Origin: Aspidapion aeneum
Taxonomy: Eukaryota; Arthropoda; Insecta; Coleoptera; Brentidae
Length of the DNA: 64,000 nt
Reading direction: 5' to 3'
NCBI GenBank assembly: GCA_963576565.1
Contig: OY755042.1
Location: 12,564,262 to 12,628,261, forward strand
Shown here one piece after another: positions 11,801 through 20,560 of this stretch. Position 1 is the first letter of the stretch, and every line of letters starts with the position of its first letter. The notes under the pieces were generated by a model that ran no database searches, was not told the origin of the DNA, and saw only the letters and a list, made by a program, of their open reading frames with translations. A program made the position numbers and the translations under genes.

Positions 11801-14800
11801 CTTAGAGTTAAAATCCGCATCTTGATATATTATAGGAAGCCGTTTGTAAGCCAAGGAAGTTTTTGTAAATTTTGAGAGGGATATTTTTACCTTAGAATTA
11901 TTTTCGACGTTTTTTTTTGCGATAACGCCGATTTGGGTGTATTTTGACCTATCTTAGCTATATCGTGGTGATGTCTGTCTGTGTGTGTATGTCTGTTCCT
12001 AACACGATAGCTCTTAAACCGCTAAACCGATTTTTATGAGATTTTTACGAAAAATAATGTTTGAGACTGTAACGAGCTGATTAGATATTGGCCAAGATCC
12101 TTTAATGCCAATGAAAAATTGAAACTTTTTAACGGAGTATGGCATTAATATGCGGTTTTCAGAATATAGCAGAACACATTTTTCTTAATAAAACTATGTA
12201 GAAGCTTTCGTTTCTGAGATATTCACAAAAAACTGTTTTCAAAGCTGATATAGCGTGGAGTGTGCTAATGTCTAGGAAGGTGTCTGCTCTGTCATGGATC
12301 CATTTATTTTTATAATAGATTCATTTTGATGTAAATTGCTTTTTATAAAATTTTTAAAGAATCCTGGGGTGATGAGGGGCACCCCTTTTTTTAAAACACT
12401 TCCAATACAGGAGGTTCATTGTAGTGCATTACAAACGTTAACTACCTATGTTATTAACCTAAACGTCCCCGTTTTGCCCTTTGTTTTTCAATATTTTCGT
12501 AATTTGCTGTACATATTAGTAATATTTTTAACTAAACAAATTTAAACATAAAATAAAAATCAAAAATTGATAAAAATCCAAAAGAAATCAAATAAAATAT
12601 TGAGTTAAAAAGTTAAAAACAGCAAAGTTATAGCCCCCACCCAAGAGGCGGACTTTTACCCCCGCTTTCCTTTATGAACTGCACTTTATAGACTGGAAGC
12701 TCGCAAGTGTGGGGTCATTTTTACCTTCCTAGCCCGGGTAGCAATGGCTAGAGAAGGTATTATTTTCGAAGAAAATAATTTTTTTGAGATAATACCGAAA
12801 ATGTGTTATTTGGGTGTATTTTCACTTATCTTAGCAATATCGTCGTGATATCTTTGTGTGTGTGTGTGTGTGTGTGTATATATTATTTCTGTCCATAACA
12901 CGATAGCTCCTTAGCCGCTGAACCGATTTTCATCAAAGTTTTAGGTAAAATAGGGCTCGGTTCGGTTCAGCTTGATTAGAGGCTGATTAGATTTTAAGTA
13001 ATATCATAAACTAATAAAATTATACTATATTATACTCGTTTCTGGTAATATGTAAGTGCGCACTTAAAAAAAATCATATCTTTTATAATATAAGGTCAAA
13101 TCACCCCTAATTTTACAAACGGGCGTATATGAAAAAAAAGTTTACATTTTTACAGGAGAGGCGAAAAACGGAATTAAATTCCTTATTATTACATTTAAAT
13201 AAAGTGAAGAAAATGCATTGGGATGAAAGTAGTGGGATTATTAACTAAATATAGATAGTTTTACCGTATAGGGGGATTAATTTTGAAACTAACGACATAA
13301 TTAATTATGGATCCATTTATTTTTCTTTCGCCACTACAAATAGCCGAGACTTTCCAAAGATATCGAATTTGGGACACCCTTTATGGTGGCGTCAAGTGTT
13401 ATAATAGTGCAAGCTGCGAGATTTGGTATAACTTTTAAATTAAAGCAAAATGTGCAATAATGCTCATCGCCGAAAGGGTTTAAAAAGTGGGAGGTCAAGG
13501 TATCTCCTGGCCCCCCGATGTGCGCCGCTGTGGGCATGTGCAAGGGCGAAGGGGTCAGAATGAAAATATTCATTTTTACATTAAAGCAAAACAACTTTCT
13601 CTATTAAAATCTGCATTGATTATCGCTTCCCTGCGCTTCTCAATGTGACCGCTTGCTTGTCCATACACATAAAAGTACGGCCAAGCCCTTGGCATACTTA
13701 AACAAAAATATTTTTTTTTTCACGTAAATTCTTCTCGGCCCACTCTAAAATTTCTAAGGGGCTTAGACAAAATATTAAAGCATCTTTTGACAGGAAAATA
13801 TAACAAATCGAAAGGGTCACTATTCTCAAAATGACGACTTTTTTTATATTATTGTCTTGTACGAAGGCCACTAATGCGATTGATTTTTAACATTTTTTCG
13901 TTCTTGTTTCTCAACAGTAATAAAATATTTTTTGAGAAAGTACTTTTTTAGAAACAATCATAAATCGTAGATATGTTTTGGTCAATTCAGAAGATAAAGC
14001 ACCCTGTAGATTTAAGGAATCGCAACATTTTTTACATCGGGATACATGGACGAACGAAAAAATAAATTTTTATTAAAATCAAAACTTTTAAGTGCAAAAG
14101 GTGGCCGGATTGACATGGAAAGCCCCATTTTCTATTCACAATAAATGAAAAAACACTTTAGTGGGTGAAGAAGACAAGGGGGCCCTAAGCTCACTATAGT
14201 TATAGTGTACGTGTGAGCTAATATAACTAAAAACTCAAATATATTTTATTCAACTCTAGACTAAATTACCTTTTGTTTGATACCACACAAGCCATGTTTT
14301 GACTTAAACTCAAATTTTTGAAATATACCACCACCCTTAAAGAAAACAGAAACTAAAATGTATTTCGTTTAACTCCGGACTCAATCACCTTTCGTTCGAT
14401 ATCACACACGCCATATTTTCACATAAACTCTAATTTTTTAAGTCTACCCCCACCCTTTTATTTGGCTTGTGTTCAGTGGATTTTGTTCATTTTTAAATGG
14501 GACCATCTCGACCCAAGACCCAGCCTAGGTACCAAATTTCATTAAAATCGGGCAAGCGGTTTTTGAGTTATGCGCGTTGGTCATTACAGACAGACAGACA
14601 GACACGCGGCGCGACAAAAAAGTTTCAAAATCATCTGAAACGAAATAAGAAAAGATATATAAAAATTTTTGAAATCGGAGCGACTTTTTTCTCGCAAAAA
14701 TTAGGATCACCATAGCTCACACTACTATAGTAGTATATGTGTGAGCTAATAATAATGTAGGAAATAAAAATAAAAACATTTTTACAATCTTACAATTGTT

Positions 14801-15208
14801 TAGAGTAATGGAATCGTTTTTCGTAAAATATTAAAAACTCTTGAACAAAGTTTATTAAAATATTTTTTTCTTATTTAATTTTAAAACTTTAATTATCCAA
14901 GTTTTAATTATGTTTTAAAAAATATACAGTCGTAAGTAATAATGAAGAAAAAAGAAAAAAAGAGGTGTCCCAACTCTGGGACATCTCCTAATATTTTGCG
15001 AGTAAAAAAAATAGAACTAACCAGTTTTAGGGAAACTGCAGATCCACACATCTTCATTGCAGACAGGCCAGTCCAAAATTTCCAGATGCATATCTTGAAA
15101 TCTTTTTGGCATCGTCACTCCTTCAACTTTACAGTATCCGAAACGAAAACAATTTGTAAAATATTTTTGTAAAATGTCATCTAAGTTCTTTTCTTGTTCG
15201 TTCTCCAT
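2652..15208 (-). CDS. Cytosolic sulfotransferase, minus-strand gene (five exons; last exon off the window)
   Basis: Predicted PAPS-dependent cytosolic sulfotransferase (SULT1-type fold), transferring sulfate to hydroxyl groups of small molecules such as phenols, steroids or xenobiotics. Exons: 15208-15022, 8480-8381, 7768-7588, 4904-4784, 2895-2652, all with GT-AG borders and matching phases, giving 277 codons. The 5'-phosphosulfate loop reads FPKTGTTWTQEMVW across the exon 1/2 junction. The catalytic His is in IKTHLPFHLLP (exon 3). The 3'-phosphate site reads YVARNPKDTCVSYYHH (exon 4). KYEDMKKD and FLEKPLS follow in exon 5. The C-terminal RKGxxGDW box is missing because exon 5 ends with a GT donor in mid-codon, so a further exon must lie left of the window. 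Introns are full of repeats. Start chosen at 15208; the codon at 15238 is GTG, not ATG. Substrate cannot be told. Confidence 0.93.
2980..3467. mobile_element. Foldback MITE with TA-CAGGGTGTCC ends
   Basis: Starts CAGGGTGTCCCATAACTTAG and ends with its reverse complement, with TA (tata) on both sides. The arms stay similar for about 60-70 bases (GTGATAGGGGAGGT against its inverse). The middle is AT-rich and non-coding. It lies just upstream of sulfotransferase exon 5, in intron 4. It belongs with 16469-17297 and 47019-47763. Confidence 0.75.
3811..4123. mobile_element. Foldback MITE, arms with GGGTATCTATTCTGGGTC
   Basis: Inverted arms of about 70 bases at 3811-3880 and 4052-4123 share GGGTATCTATTCTGGGTCTT, GATGTGACCATCCA and a CACACGCTTT block. 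The loop is GC-richer. No transposase. The open frame across it is fortuitous. Confidence 0.75.
4475..4690 (+). repeat. Dispersed repeat, second copy inverted at 59545-59735
   Basis: Shares TTTTTATTTGGTTTTTCTTT, GACCTGTAAGT, AATACACTTAAACCGG and a TTTATAGACTTAGTACTTAG block with the reverse complement of 59545-59735. It is interrupted by the 24-base palindrome at 4580-4603. Confidence 0.7.
4572..4611. mobile_element. Perfect 24-bp palindrome flanked by 8-bp direct repeats
   Basis: GAACCAAG at 4572-4579 and again at 4604-4611 flank CATATACGTAATATTACGTATATG reduced to positions 4580-4603 as two exact 12-base inverse halves. The paralogous repeat at 59.6 kb lacks the palindrome and one of the direct repeats. 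That looks like an insertion with a hAT-sized target duplication. Confidence 0.6.
4784..4904 (-). CDS. Sulfotransferase (minus gene) exon 4
   Basis: 121 bp; encodes IIYVARNPKDTCVSYYHH, the 3'-phosphate binding and dimer-proximal region, through FRLFLADK. The donor AAAG|gtttgt splits a codon. The plus paralogue has no intron at this place. Confidence 0.92.
4905..6129. other. Intron sequence of the minus sulfotransferase, nothing recognised
   Basis: AT-rich and mostly without open frames. A block near 5930-6010 (ttcaattgtgtggtttt, ACCGCGAAATTTAGC) recurs near 55535-55580, so it is dispersed repeat of unknown kind. Confidence 0.5.
6130..7440 (+). pseudogene. Heavily decayed RTE-like LINE reverse transcriptase
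   Basis: Scattered frames read in family order: GPNEILVEFLQLIDKENI near 6280, KIPNP around 6400, EVFLKIVYDIIIPELD near 6600, LSPLLFNICSEVVLIKAL near 6910, DYDLNKNL and KFMII near 7080-7120, GKIKGKRSKRRRIS near 7285, and an IAMIISNL-like end near 7390. This order matches insect endonuclease/reverse transcriptase LINEs. It carries many stops and frameshifts. It is inserted in intron 3 of the minus sulfotransferase, antisense to it. Confidence 0.7.
7588..7768 (-). CDS. Sulfotransferase (minus gene) exon 3
   Basis: 181 bp; encodes ELSAMFDYREVLKNNP through KPK, with substrate-loop residues and the catalytic His in KTHLP. Thirty codons shorter than the plus paralogue's exon 3. Acceptor tttttag, donor AAAG|gtaa. 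Confidence 0.93.
7769..8380. other. Intron 2 of the minus sulfotransferase
   Basis: AT-rich intron between exons 2 and 3. No repeat or frame of note. Confidence 0.6.
8381..8480 (-). CDS. Sulfotransferase (minus gene) exon 2
   Basis: 100 bp between ttcattttag and gtaagt. Completes the PAPS loop (GTTWTQEMVWMI) and encodes NNLNFEVAKNVSLGFRSPFL. Exactly the same length and phase as exon 2 of the plus-strand paralogue (26922-27021). Confidence 0.93.
8482..9380. other. Proximal intron 1 of the minus sulfotransferase
   Basis: No coding frame. A degenerate hAT-like end (CATCAGTGGCGCACC) lies near 8755. Otherwise nothing recognised. Confidence 0.5.
9399..10186. repeat. Exact tandem duplication, 2 x 394 bp
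   Basis: The unit at 9399-9792 is repeated at 9793-10186. Read base by base I found no difference between the copies, while surrounding repeats have diverged. It is either a very recent duplication or an assembly artefact. Confidence 0.9.
10587..10837. mobile_element. GC-rich near-perfect palindromic MITE
   Basis: Begins ATTCATTCACGCAGTACGAC and ends with its inverse. Arms of about 120 bases include GCGCCAGTGCGGTG and a GTGTGTGTACCGGCA block. It is much richer in GC than its flanks and lies within the left part of the inverted repeat pair. The overlapping frames on both strands are products of the palindrome, not genes. Confidence 0.8.
10875..11541 (+). repeat. CTCACACTA-hairpin family repeat, copy 1
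   Basis: Starts CTCTGCCAATCTATGGGCAC and then a hairpin CTCACACTA...TAGTGTGAG. Two or three internal units of about 100 bases contain ACCTTTCGTTTGATATCACA and CTACCCCCACC. Then come TTTCATTAAAATCGGACAAG, a CAGACAGA microsatellite (about 11361-11400) and a second CTCACACTA hairpin at the end. Other copies: 14179-14744, 28494-29318 (inverted), 34038-34496. Confidence 0.75.
11880..12315 (+). repeat. TACCTTCCTAGCCC-end MITE family, copy 1
   Basis: Carries the family order: gtgtattttgacctatctta, a TCTGTCTGTGTGTGTATG microsatellite, CACGATAGCTC, AACCGATTTTTATGA, CGAGCTGATTAGAT, CGGAGTATGGCATTAATATG, TTTCTGAGATATTCAC and CTAGGAAGG near the end. Non-coding. Confidence 0.75.
12316..12717. other. Spacer between repeats, nothing recognised
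   Basis: AT-rich intronic DNA with one short frame that has no recognisable motif. Confidence 0.5.
12718..12990 (+). repeat. TACCTTCCTAGCCC-end MITE family, copy 2 (3'-truncated)
   Basis: Begins TTTTTACCTTCCTAGCCCGG and runs through the (GT)n tract at about 12857-12876 and CACGATAGCTCCTTAGCCGC, then loses similarity after the GCTGATTAGATTTT block. Confidence 0.75.
12991..13730. other. Intronic spacer with an uncharacterised repeat piece
   Basis: Contains CGAATTTGGGACACCCTTTA near 13366, the end signature of the CAGGGTG foldback group, and a GC-richer block at 13480-13560. The 86-codon minus frame here shows no domain and is probably chance. Confidence 0.45.
14179..14744 (+). repeat. CTCACACTA-hairpin family repeat, copy 2
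   Basis: Same order as copy 1: hairpin near 14190-14218, internal ACCTTTCGTTCGATATCACA units, ATTTCATTAAAATCGGGCAA, a short CAGACAGA tract, and an end hairpin CTCACACTACTATAG...TGTGAGC. Confidence 0.75.
15022..15208 (-). CDS. Sulfotransferase (minus gene) exon 1
   Basis: ATG at 15208-15206 opens MENEQEKNLDDILQKYF; 62 codons plus one base. Ends in FPKTG at a CTG|gttagt donor. A TATA-like box lies about 95 bases upstream of the ATG. Contains GxxxPKxF-like and DVWICSFPKT segments typical of the N-terminal part of insect SULTs. Confidence 0.92.
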
Positions 15209-15304
15209 ATCTGGACTGAATTGTTTTAAGAAAGGCACTAACCTGCACTACAAACACTAAATTAAGTTTCTTATAAACTGGGTAAACGGGTATGCGTTTC
15301 CTTG

Positions 15305-15312
15305 TTTATATA
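15305..15312 (-). promoter_or_regulatory. Candidate TATA box of the minus sulfotransferase
   Basis: TATATAAA on the minus strand, 97 bases upstream of the ATG at 15208. A start 25-30 bases downstream would give a 5' UTR of about 70 bases. Seen directly; function is inferred from position only. Confidence 0.45.
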
Positions 15313-15609
15313 ATATTTATTGAATCAGCGACGCCTAACCGGTAGTTTTTTTTTTCTAAGATAATTGGATATTTTGTTTTGAAAGGATTAAAAAAGTAGG
15401 GTAGATATATTGTGTAACAGATAGATACAAGAACAAAAATCTCAAGTAAAAACTAACGAATTATAGAAAAGGGTTTATCAAAATAATACGCTTACAGGGT
15501 GATTCTTAATCTACAGCTATAATAATGAACACTGAAAAAAGAGACACAATATTTCTCATCACGTAGGTAGATACCTAATATAAAAAAAAATATTTTTATT
15601 TTTTCATCC

Positions 15610-16445
15610 GAATTTAGCACGTGTTGGTGGTTGCTACAGGGTGGGCAACGGGGAGTGCCCTCCCTAAACTAGACAACAAACAGTATTTTTAACTGATTTA
15701 TTTAAAAAAAGTTACATGATTTCTTACGACATGATTATCTAGTTCTTTTTATTATCTGTGGTTAACAACACGCGATTAATTGGGTGAACTTTTTTAGCGT
15801 AAATAATTACAAGCCGGCAGCGCCTTGCGGGGGAAAGTTTCAATTTCACCCGTTTTTCAGCGATATATGGGTGGCTGTTCTCGCACGAGGGCGGGAGGTA
15901 TGTTTGTTTCAGTTGACGTCGGCCATATTCATCGTGCTCAAACGTTCGTTGCCCTTTCTACGTGTTGCCGGTTCTATCCTTAGTGAAGACGTATGCGTTT
16001 GTTTTTATTTGAGGTATGTCACTAGTAAAAAGCCTTTCCCGTCGCGTGGCATTGTTTGTTTTTGTTATCGTTTGTTTATAAAAATGGAAATAAATACCGT
16101 CGATTACATAATTAACTGTGCAAATTTAAATAAGTTGATATATGAACTTTTACAAACGATTACAAAGAAAATCTTTAGGGCCACATAGACCGGACCTAAA
16201 AATCCTAAAAATTAACCAAAATTTTAGTGCAAGTAATAAAAAATTATAGGATGCTGAAAACTGGTTGTGCAGTTGTGAAAAACAAAATGGTTTTTTTTTT
16301 TGCTTTATTTGTCTTATTATGAACAATCCTGGGTGGGTGGCAAAGGGAATGTGTGATCAATATTGTTTCGGTAAGTTTTTTATCTCATTTTTCATGCAAT
16401 TTAAATTTCGGCCCCCCTAATTTTTAATTTCACCAGCCGCCACTG
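15610..16445 (+). mobile_element. hAT transposon fragment (5' part of a TTF-finger-type transposase element)
   Basis: The right end reads TTTCACCAGCCGCCACTG, the inverse of the hAT-type terminus CAGTGGCGGCTGGTGAAA. Inside, an ATG near 16084 opens MEINTVDYIINCANLNKLIY. After a stop, traces such as DAENWLCSCEKQNGF resemble the start of the zinc-finger region of ZMYM1-like hAT transposases. The left terminus is not recognisable, so that end is deleted. The longer frame beginning at 15784 has no motif upstream of this point. Confidence 0.55.
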
Positions 16446-16468
16446 CTTAAAAGTCAATTTAGGTTGTA

Positions 16469-17297
16469 CAGGGTGGACCAAATTCGATGTTTTTTGCTGG
16501 TTTTAAGTATTTCTAGCCGAGATACAGAAAAACGAGTGGACATGTTCTGGGCTCGATTTTCGAGACGTCTATAAATATCAAAACCGCTTCTTTATAAACC
16601 TTGTAGTTTTTTAGCTACAAGGGGATTTTGAAAAGTCTGCATTTATGGAGTTGGCCTATAACTTTTTTATTTATAAAAAATTCATTTTGATGTAAGATGC
16701 TTTTTCACAGGTTTTTTCTGGAGAATCCAACCGTCAAACTAATTTTTATTTGTCACTTTTAGTTTTTGAGATATTACAAAAATTTTCTTATGGAATGACT
16801 CATTTTTTGTTTTTGTTTTGAAATCTACGTCAAATTTTCTGTTTAACGATATGTCATAAATGACAGTTCGTTACGCAGTTTTCAAGATATTTATGACATA
16901 TCGTTAAACAGAAAATTTGACGTAGATTTCGAAACCAAAACAAAAAATTAGTCATTCCGTAAGAACATGTAAAATTTTTGTAATATCTCAAAAACTATTC
17001 ACTGTTAGTTTTTGAGATAAAATTTAGTATGACAGTTGGATTTTACATAAAAAAACCTGTAAAAAGCATCTTACACTAAAATGAAATTTTCATAAATAAA
17101 AAAGTTATAGGCCACCTCCATAAATGCAGACTTTTCAAAATCCCCTTGTAACTAAAAAACTACGAGGTTTCTCAAGATGCGGTTTTGATATTTGAAGACG
17201 TCTCGAAAATCGAGCACAGGACATGTCCACTCGTTTTTGTGTATCTCGGCTAGAAAAACCTAAAACCAGCAAAAAACATCGAATTTGGCCCACCCTG
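16469..17297. mobile_element. Long foldback element with TA-CAGGGTGG ends
   Basis: CAGGGTGGACCAAATTCGAT at the left is answered by ATCGAATTTGGCCCACCCTG at the right, with TA (GTAC) on both sides. Arms match over roughly 400 bases each (for example ATTTATGGAG..CCTATAACTTTTTTAT and its inverse). The uninterrupted target is preserved at 17661-17690. Non-coding. Confidence 0.85.
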
Positions 17298-17516
17298 TAC
17301 AAAATAATATAGTAAAAAAAGTTCACCAAAAATAAATAAAAACTTCTTAACGGAGCAACGCATCAATATGCGGTTTTCGTAATATCGTAGATTACGTTTT
17401 TAATTTATGTTATTACTAAAAACTTTATAGGAGCGTCCGTTTCTGAGATATTTACAAAAACTGTTCAAGGCTGATATAGCGTGGAGTTCACTTGGAGTGT
17501 GTTAATGGGCTAAGAA

Positions 17517-17910
17517 CGTAACGAATTATAGAAAAGGGTTTATCAAAGTAATACACTGAAAAAAATATTTTTCATCACGGGCATACCTAAGATTAAAAAA
17601 AATATATTTTTATTTTTAAACTCCTATCCGAATTCAGCACATGTGCGTAACCGCTTAAACGTCAATTTAGGTTGTACAAAATAATATAGTGAAAAAAGTT
17701 CATTAAAAATAAATATGCTAACTTCTTTACCGAGCATCGCACCAATATGCGGTTTTCGTAATAGAGTAGAATACGTTTTTATAATTTATGTTATTACTAA
17801 AAACTCCATAGAAGCGTCCGTTTCTGAGATATTTACAAAAACTGTTTCCAAGGCTGATATAGCATGGAGTTTACTTGGAGGGTGTTAGTGGGCTAGGAAG
17901 ATATCAGATT
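17517..17910 (+). repeat. Local duplicated repeat, copy II, without the insertions
   Basis: Continuous from ACGAATTATAGAAAAGGGTT through CAATTTAGGTTGTACAAAAT to GTTTACTTGGAGGGTGTTAG. It preserves the empty sites for the two elements found in copy I. The second half belongs to the TACCTTCCTAGCCC family. Confidence 0.75.
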
Positions 17911-18520
17911 ATCATTTTTATGTTGTCTAGAATAGATTTTATTTTAACGACAATAATTGGTCTTCTAACCATAAATTTTCACAAAACAAAATTTTCTATC
18001 ACTGCGTGACGCTAAACTAAAATTGCGATGTAGCTGATTTCTACATAGGTTTTCTTTTTTTTTAATTTGAAGGAAATTTACGAATTGAAAAGTGTTCATG
18101 GGCAAATCTGTAGAGGTAAAGGTAGCTCGGGCTGAATGAGGCCTAATGAGGGCGAAATGCATCCCCATGCTACCTTTTCCTCTGACAATTTGCCCGTAAA
18201 ACTTTTCATGAAATTTTTTTTAGTTTCACTTAGGTTTTGGGTTTTAACCCCACTTTGTTATTTTTAAGGCACTGTTAGGTTTTGCGCGATCGCGGCTTAA
18301 TGATTTAGTTTTTAATTAGGTTGGCTTAACACTAATTAGCAAGTAGGTTTAGTTCGGAAAGGGCCGTAGGTTCATGACACAGGAAGGCAATGATCAACTC
18401 CCTTGTAACGCGTCTTGGCGAGCGTCCAATTTTAGAAATGAGTATGTGTATGAATGGGTCAAACGATGATTGCATACTGTCTTTTGTTAACAACAGGTGA
18501 AATTAAAGAAATAAAAATAA
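17911..18520. other. Intergenic DNA between the two sulfotransferases
   Basis: Contains a repeat block (AATTTGAAGGAAATTTACGA, GAGGTAAAGGTAGCTCGGGC) related to the direct repeats at 21698 and 22020. No gene seen. Confidence 0.5.
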
Positions 18521-18595
18521 GTCTTCGGCCGGGACTCGAACCCGGAATCTCTTGCTCTGTACGCAAACCCTCTCTACATTAAGCCACCAAAGATT
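18521..18595 (-). pseudogene. tRNA-like sequence (tRNA pseudogene or SINE head)
   Basis: On the minus strand a perfect five-pair T arm, CCGGGTTCGAGTCCCGG, lies at 18529-18545, an A-box-like TGGCTTAATG upstream, and near-complete acceptor pairing (AATCTTTG with CGAAGACT). The anticodon-loop candidate GTACAGA would give anticodon ACA, not a normal one. An oligo-T stretch follows as a possible Pol III stop. It is probably a tRNA-derived relic rather than a working tRNA. Confidence 0.55.
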
Positions 18596-18867
18596 ATACA
18601 TAATTTTTCGAAAAAAACTTCCATCGATGCATGTCTGCGGTGTCTCAATACAAGAACGAGAAACTCTCAGGGTATTTCCCACTGTCAAAGGTATGAAAAC
18701 TCAAAATAGACGTAAAGTATCAACGTCTGAAAACATGAGATCACTTTTTCGTGTGTTAAAATTTTTGATCGCAATGGGCGATTGCCAATATAATTCTCAA
18801 ATACCAAATTGCAAATAATGCAAGGACCTAAAACTATAAACAACAAGTGAAAAACGCTCTCTACATT

Positions 18868-19022
18868 AAGCCACATACAGACAGACATCACGACGATATT
18901 GCTAAGATAAGTCAAAATACACCCAAATAACCCTTTTCGGCGTTATCTAAAAAAAAATTTCCTCGAAAATAATACCTTCGCTAGCCATTGCTGCGCGAAC
19001 TAGGAATGTAAAAATTATGGTC
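18868..19022 (-). repeat. TACCTTCCTAGCCC-end MITE family, fragment
   Basis: Inverse of the family 5' part: GACATCACGACGATATTGCT, AAAATACACCCAAATAACCC, GCTAGCCATTGCTGCGCGAA. Truncated at the microsatellite. Confidence 0.7.
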
Positions 19023-19306
19023 ACTCGCTCCAGAATTTTTTTTCAAACTATATTTTTTTTCAAAATTGCGACACGAAGTTACAAACGAACCATAGGTGTC
19101 AGTGTGTTACATTTCACATTGACTATGTAGCATTCGATCGTCAGAATCTAATTTCAAAAATTTTATGTTTGTTAATCTCTTGTCATAATTTTGGTATAGG
19201 TTTCAAATTTTTATAATTAAAGCACCCTGTATTTTTTACCATTTTAAAATTTTTCCTTTCATTCTTAAACAATAATAATTATACAGTGTGTCATACATAA
19301 ATTAGC

Positions 19307-19417
19307 AGCTAGGTAGTACTAGAATCCCTGTATGTTGACATATTTGCCAAATATGTCAATATACAGGGATATATTATATATCCAAATATGTCAACATACA
19401 GGGACTCTAGGTAGTAC
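19307..19417. repeat. Compound hairpin with three copies of a 20-base arm
   Basis: CCCTGTATGTTGACATATTT at 19326 is followed by two inverse copies (AAATATGTCAATATACAGGG, AAATATGTCAACATACAGGG). The outer GTAGTACTAGA/TCTAGGTAGTAC pieces are also inverted or repeated. Looks like a rearranged short foldback. Confidence 0.6.
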
Positions 19418-19789
19418 TATAAGTTAAAATAAGATTTGTTCAATAATAAATGCGATTGCAAATGTTGTTTGTTAAAAAAAATACTGGATATTGAAAGTAA
19501 AACTTAATTTTCTAAAAATTACAATAATTTTAAAAGAAATTATATTTAGAATTAGTACCTATGCTAGCGAAGTTAAGAAATTCGTTTATTAAAAAATAAA
19601 TAATTTTAATTCTTGAACTTTTAAAATACAACATTGCACTTAATACACTTTGACTTCCATTTTGAATTTTATCTGTCTTATTTCGTTTTTAAGATATTAC
19701 ATAAATTTAATATTACATAAAGTTTATGGACAACCCTCTTTTTATTCGATTTTGAAAATCAGCGTAAAATTTGACACTCAATATTTATT

Positions 19790-20560
19790 TTTACCTTCCT
19801 AGCCTGCACAGCTATAACTAGGAAAAGTATTGTTTTCGACAAAAAAATTTTTTTCAGATAAAGGTGAAAATGTGTTATTTGGGTGTATTTTGACCTCTTA
19901 GCAATATCGTCGGGACTTCTGTCCATGTGTGTGTGTATGTCTGTCCGTAAAACGATAGCTCCTAAACCGCTGAATCGATTTTCATGGTGAAATGGTGTAC
20001 AATACTGTAAAGAGCTGATTAGATTTTGGTCAAAATCCATTAAGGATAAAAAAAATACAAAACAAAAATGGAAAGTGTCGAAATGGATGCAATAAGAAGA
20101 TCAATCAGAATATCTAGAATAGATTACATAAGAAATGAGATCATAAAAGAAAGAATGGGAATCGAGGGAAGCATAACGGATGACATCACTAAAAGGCAAC
20201 TGATATGGCACGGTCATGTACAACGGATGAACGACGAAAGATTACCAAAGCAGGTCCTAGAATGGCAACCAATAGGGCGCAGAAAAAGACGGCGTCCTAA
20301 ACTAGAATGGCAACAGTCAATCCAAAGATCAATGAGTTAAAAAAATCTGACAGAAGATGATTGTCAGGATCGAAGGAGGTGGAGAATAGGCGTCGGACAA
20401 CGTAGAAAAACGTTCTAAACCGACATAGTAGTAGTAGTTTTTTGATAATTTAAAAACTCCAAAACATGCTAACTTCTTAACGGAGCTTCGCATCAATATC
20501 GGAATATAGTAGAACACGTTTTTTTCAATAATTTATGTTATTACTAGAAACTTCGTTTTC
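19790..20560 (+). repeat. TACCTTCCTAGCCC-end MITE family copy split by an RTE fragment
   Basis: The first part (about 19790-20050) runs from TTTTTACCTTCCTAGCCTGC to CTGATTAGATTTTGGTCAAA. The second part (about 20437-20560) resumes at TTTTTTGATAATTTAAAAAC and CTAACTTCTTAACGGAG. A truncated RTE lies between. Confidence 0.7.
20068..20420 (+). pseudogene. 5'-truncated RTE LINE (C-terminal region) with (TAG)n tail
   Basis: Encodes MDAIRRSIRISRIDYIRNEI, GHVQRMNDERLPKQVLEWQP and, after a TAA at 20338, CQDRRRWRIGVGQRRKTF. It is the same family as 262-940. A TAGTAGTAGTAG run at 20427-20438 is the microsatellite-type RTE tail. Inserted in a MITE copy. Confidence 0.85.

Larger units (their letters stand above)
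9381..14125. repeat. Pair of inverted repeat copies enclosing nested insertions
   Basis: The sequence at 9381-10580 is repeated in inverse at 13733-14125. Matches include CGGCTACCTTTTGCACTTAA against TTAAGTGCAAAAGGTGGCCG, TTTTAGAGTGGGCCGAG against its inverse at 13735-13751, and the AAGCACCCTGTAGATTT block at about 14000. The left arm is longer because it holds a 394-bp tandem duplication. Between the arms lie a GC-rich foldback, a CTCACACTA-family copy and two TACCTTCCTAGCCC-family copies. It is either one long-TIR element or two inverted insertions. Confidence 0.65.
15452..17516 (+). repeat. Local duplicated repeat, copy I, carrying two insertions
   Basis: Shares ACGAATTATAGAAAAGGGTT, ATCCGAATTTAGCAC, TCAATTTAGGTTGTAC, AAAATAATATAGTAAAAAAA and the CGCATCAATATGCGG block with 17517-17900. 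Relative to that copy it contains a hAT fragment (about 15610-16445) and a foldback element (16469-17297). Confidence 0.75.

Noticed and set aside
15017..15238. Start of the minus sulfotransferase at 15238
   Set aside because: The codon there is GTG. In this eukaryotic gene the first in-frame ATG is at 15208, with a TATA-like box at a fitting distance.
15784..16188. 134-codon frame as a gene
   Set aside because: Only its last 35 or so residues look transposase-like, and a stop follows at once. It lies in a hAT fragment.
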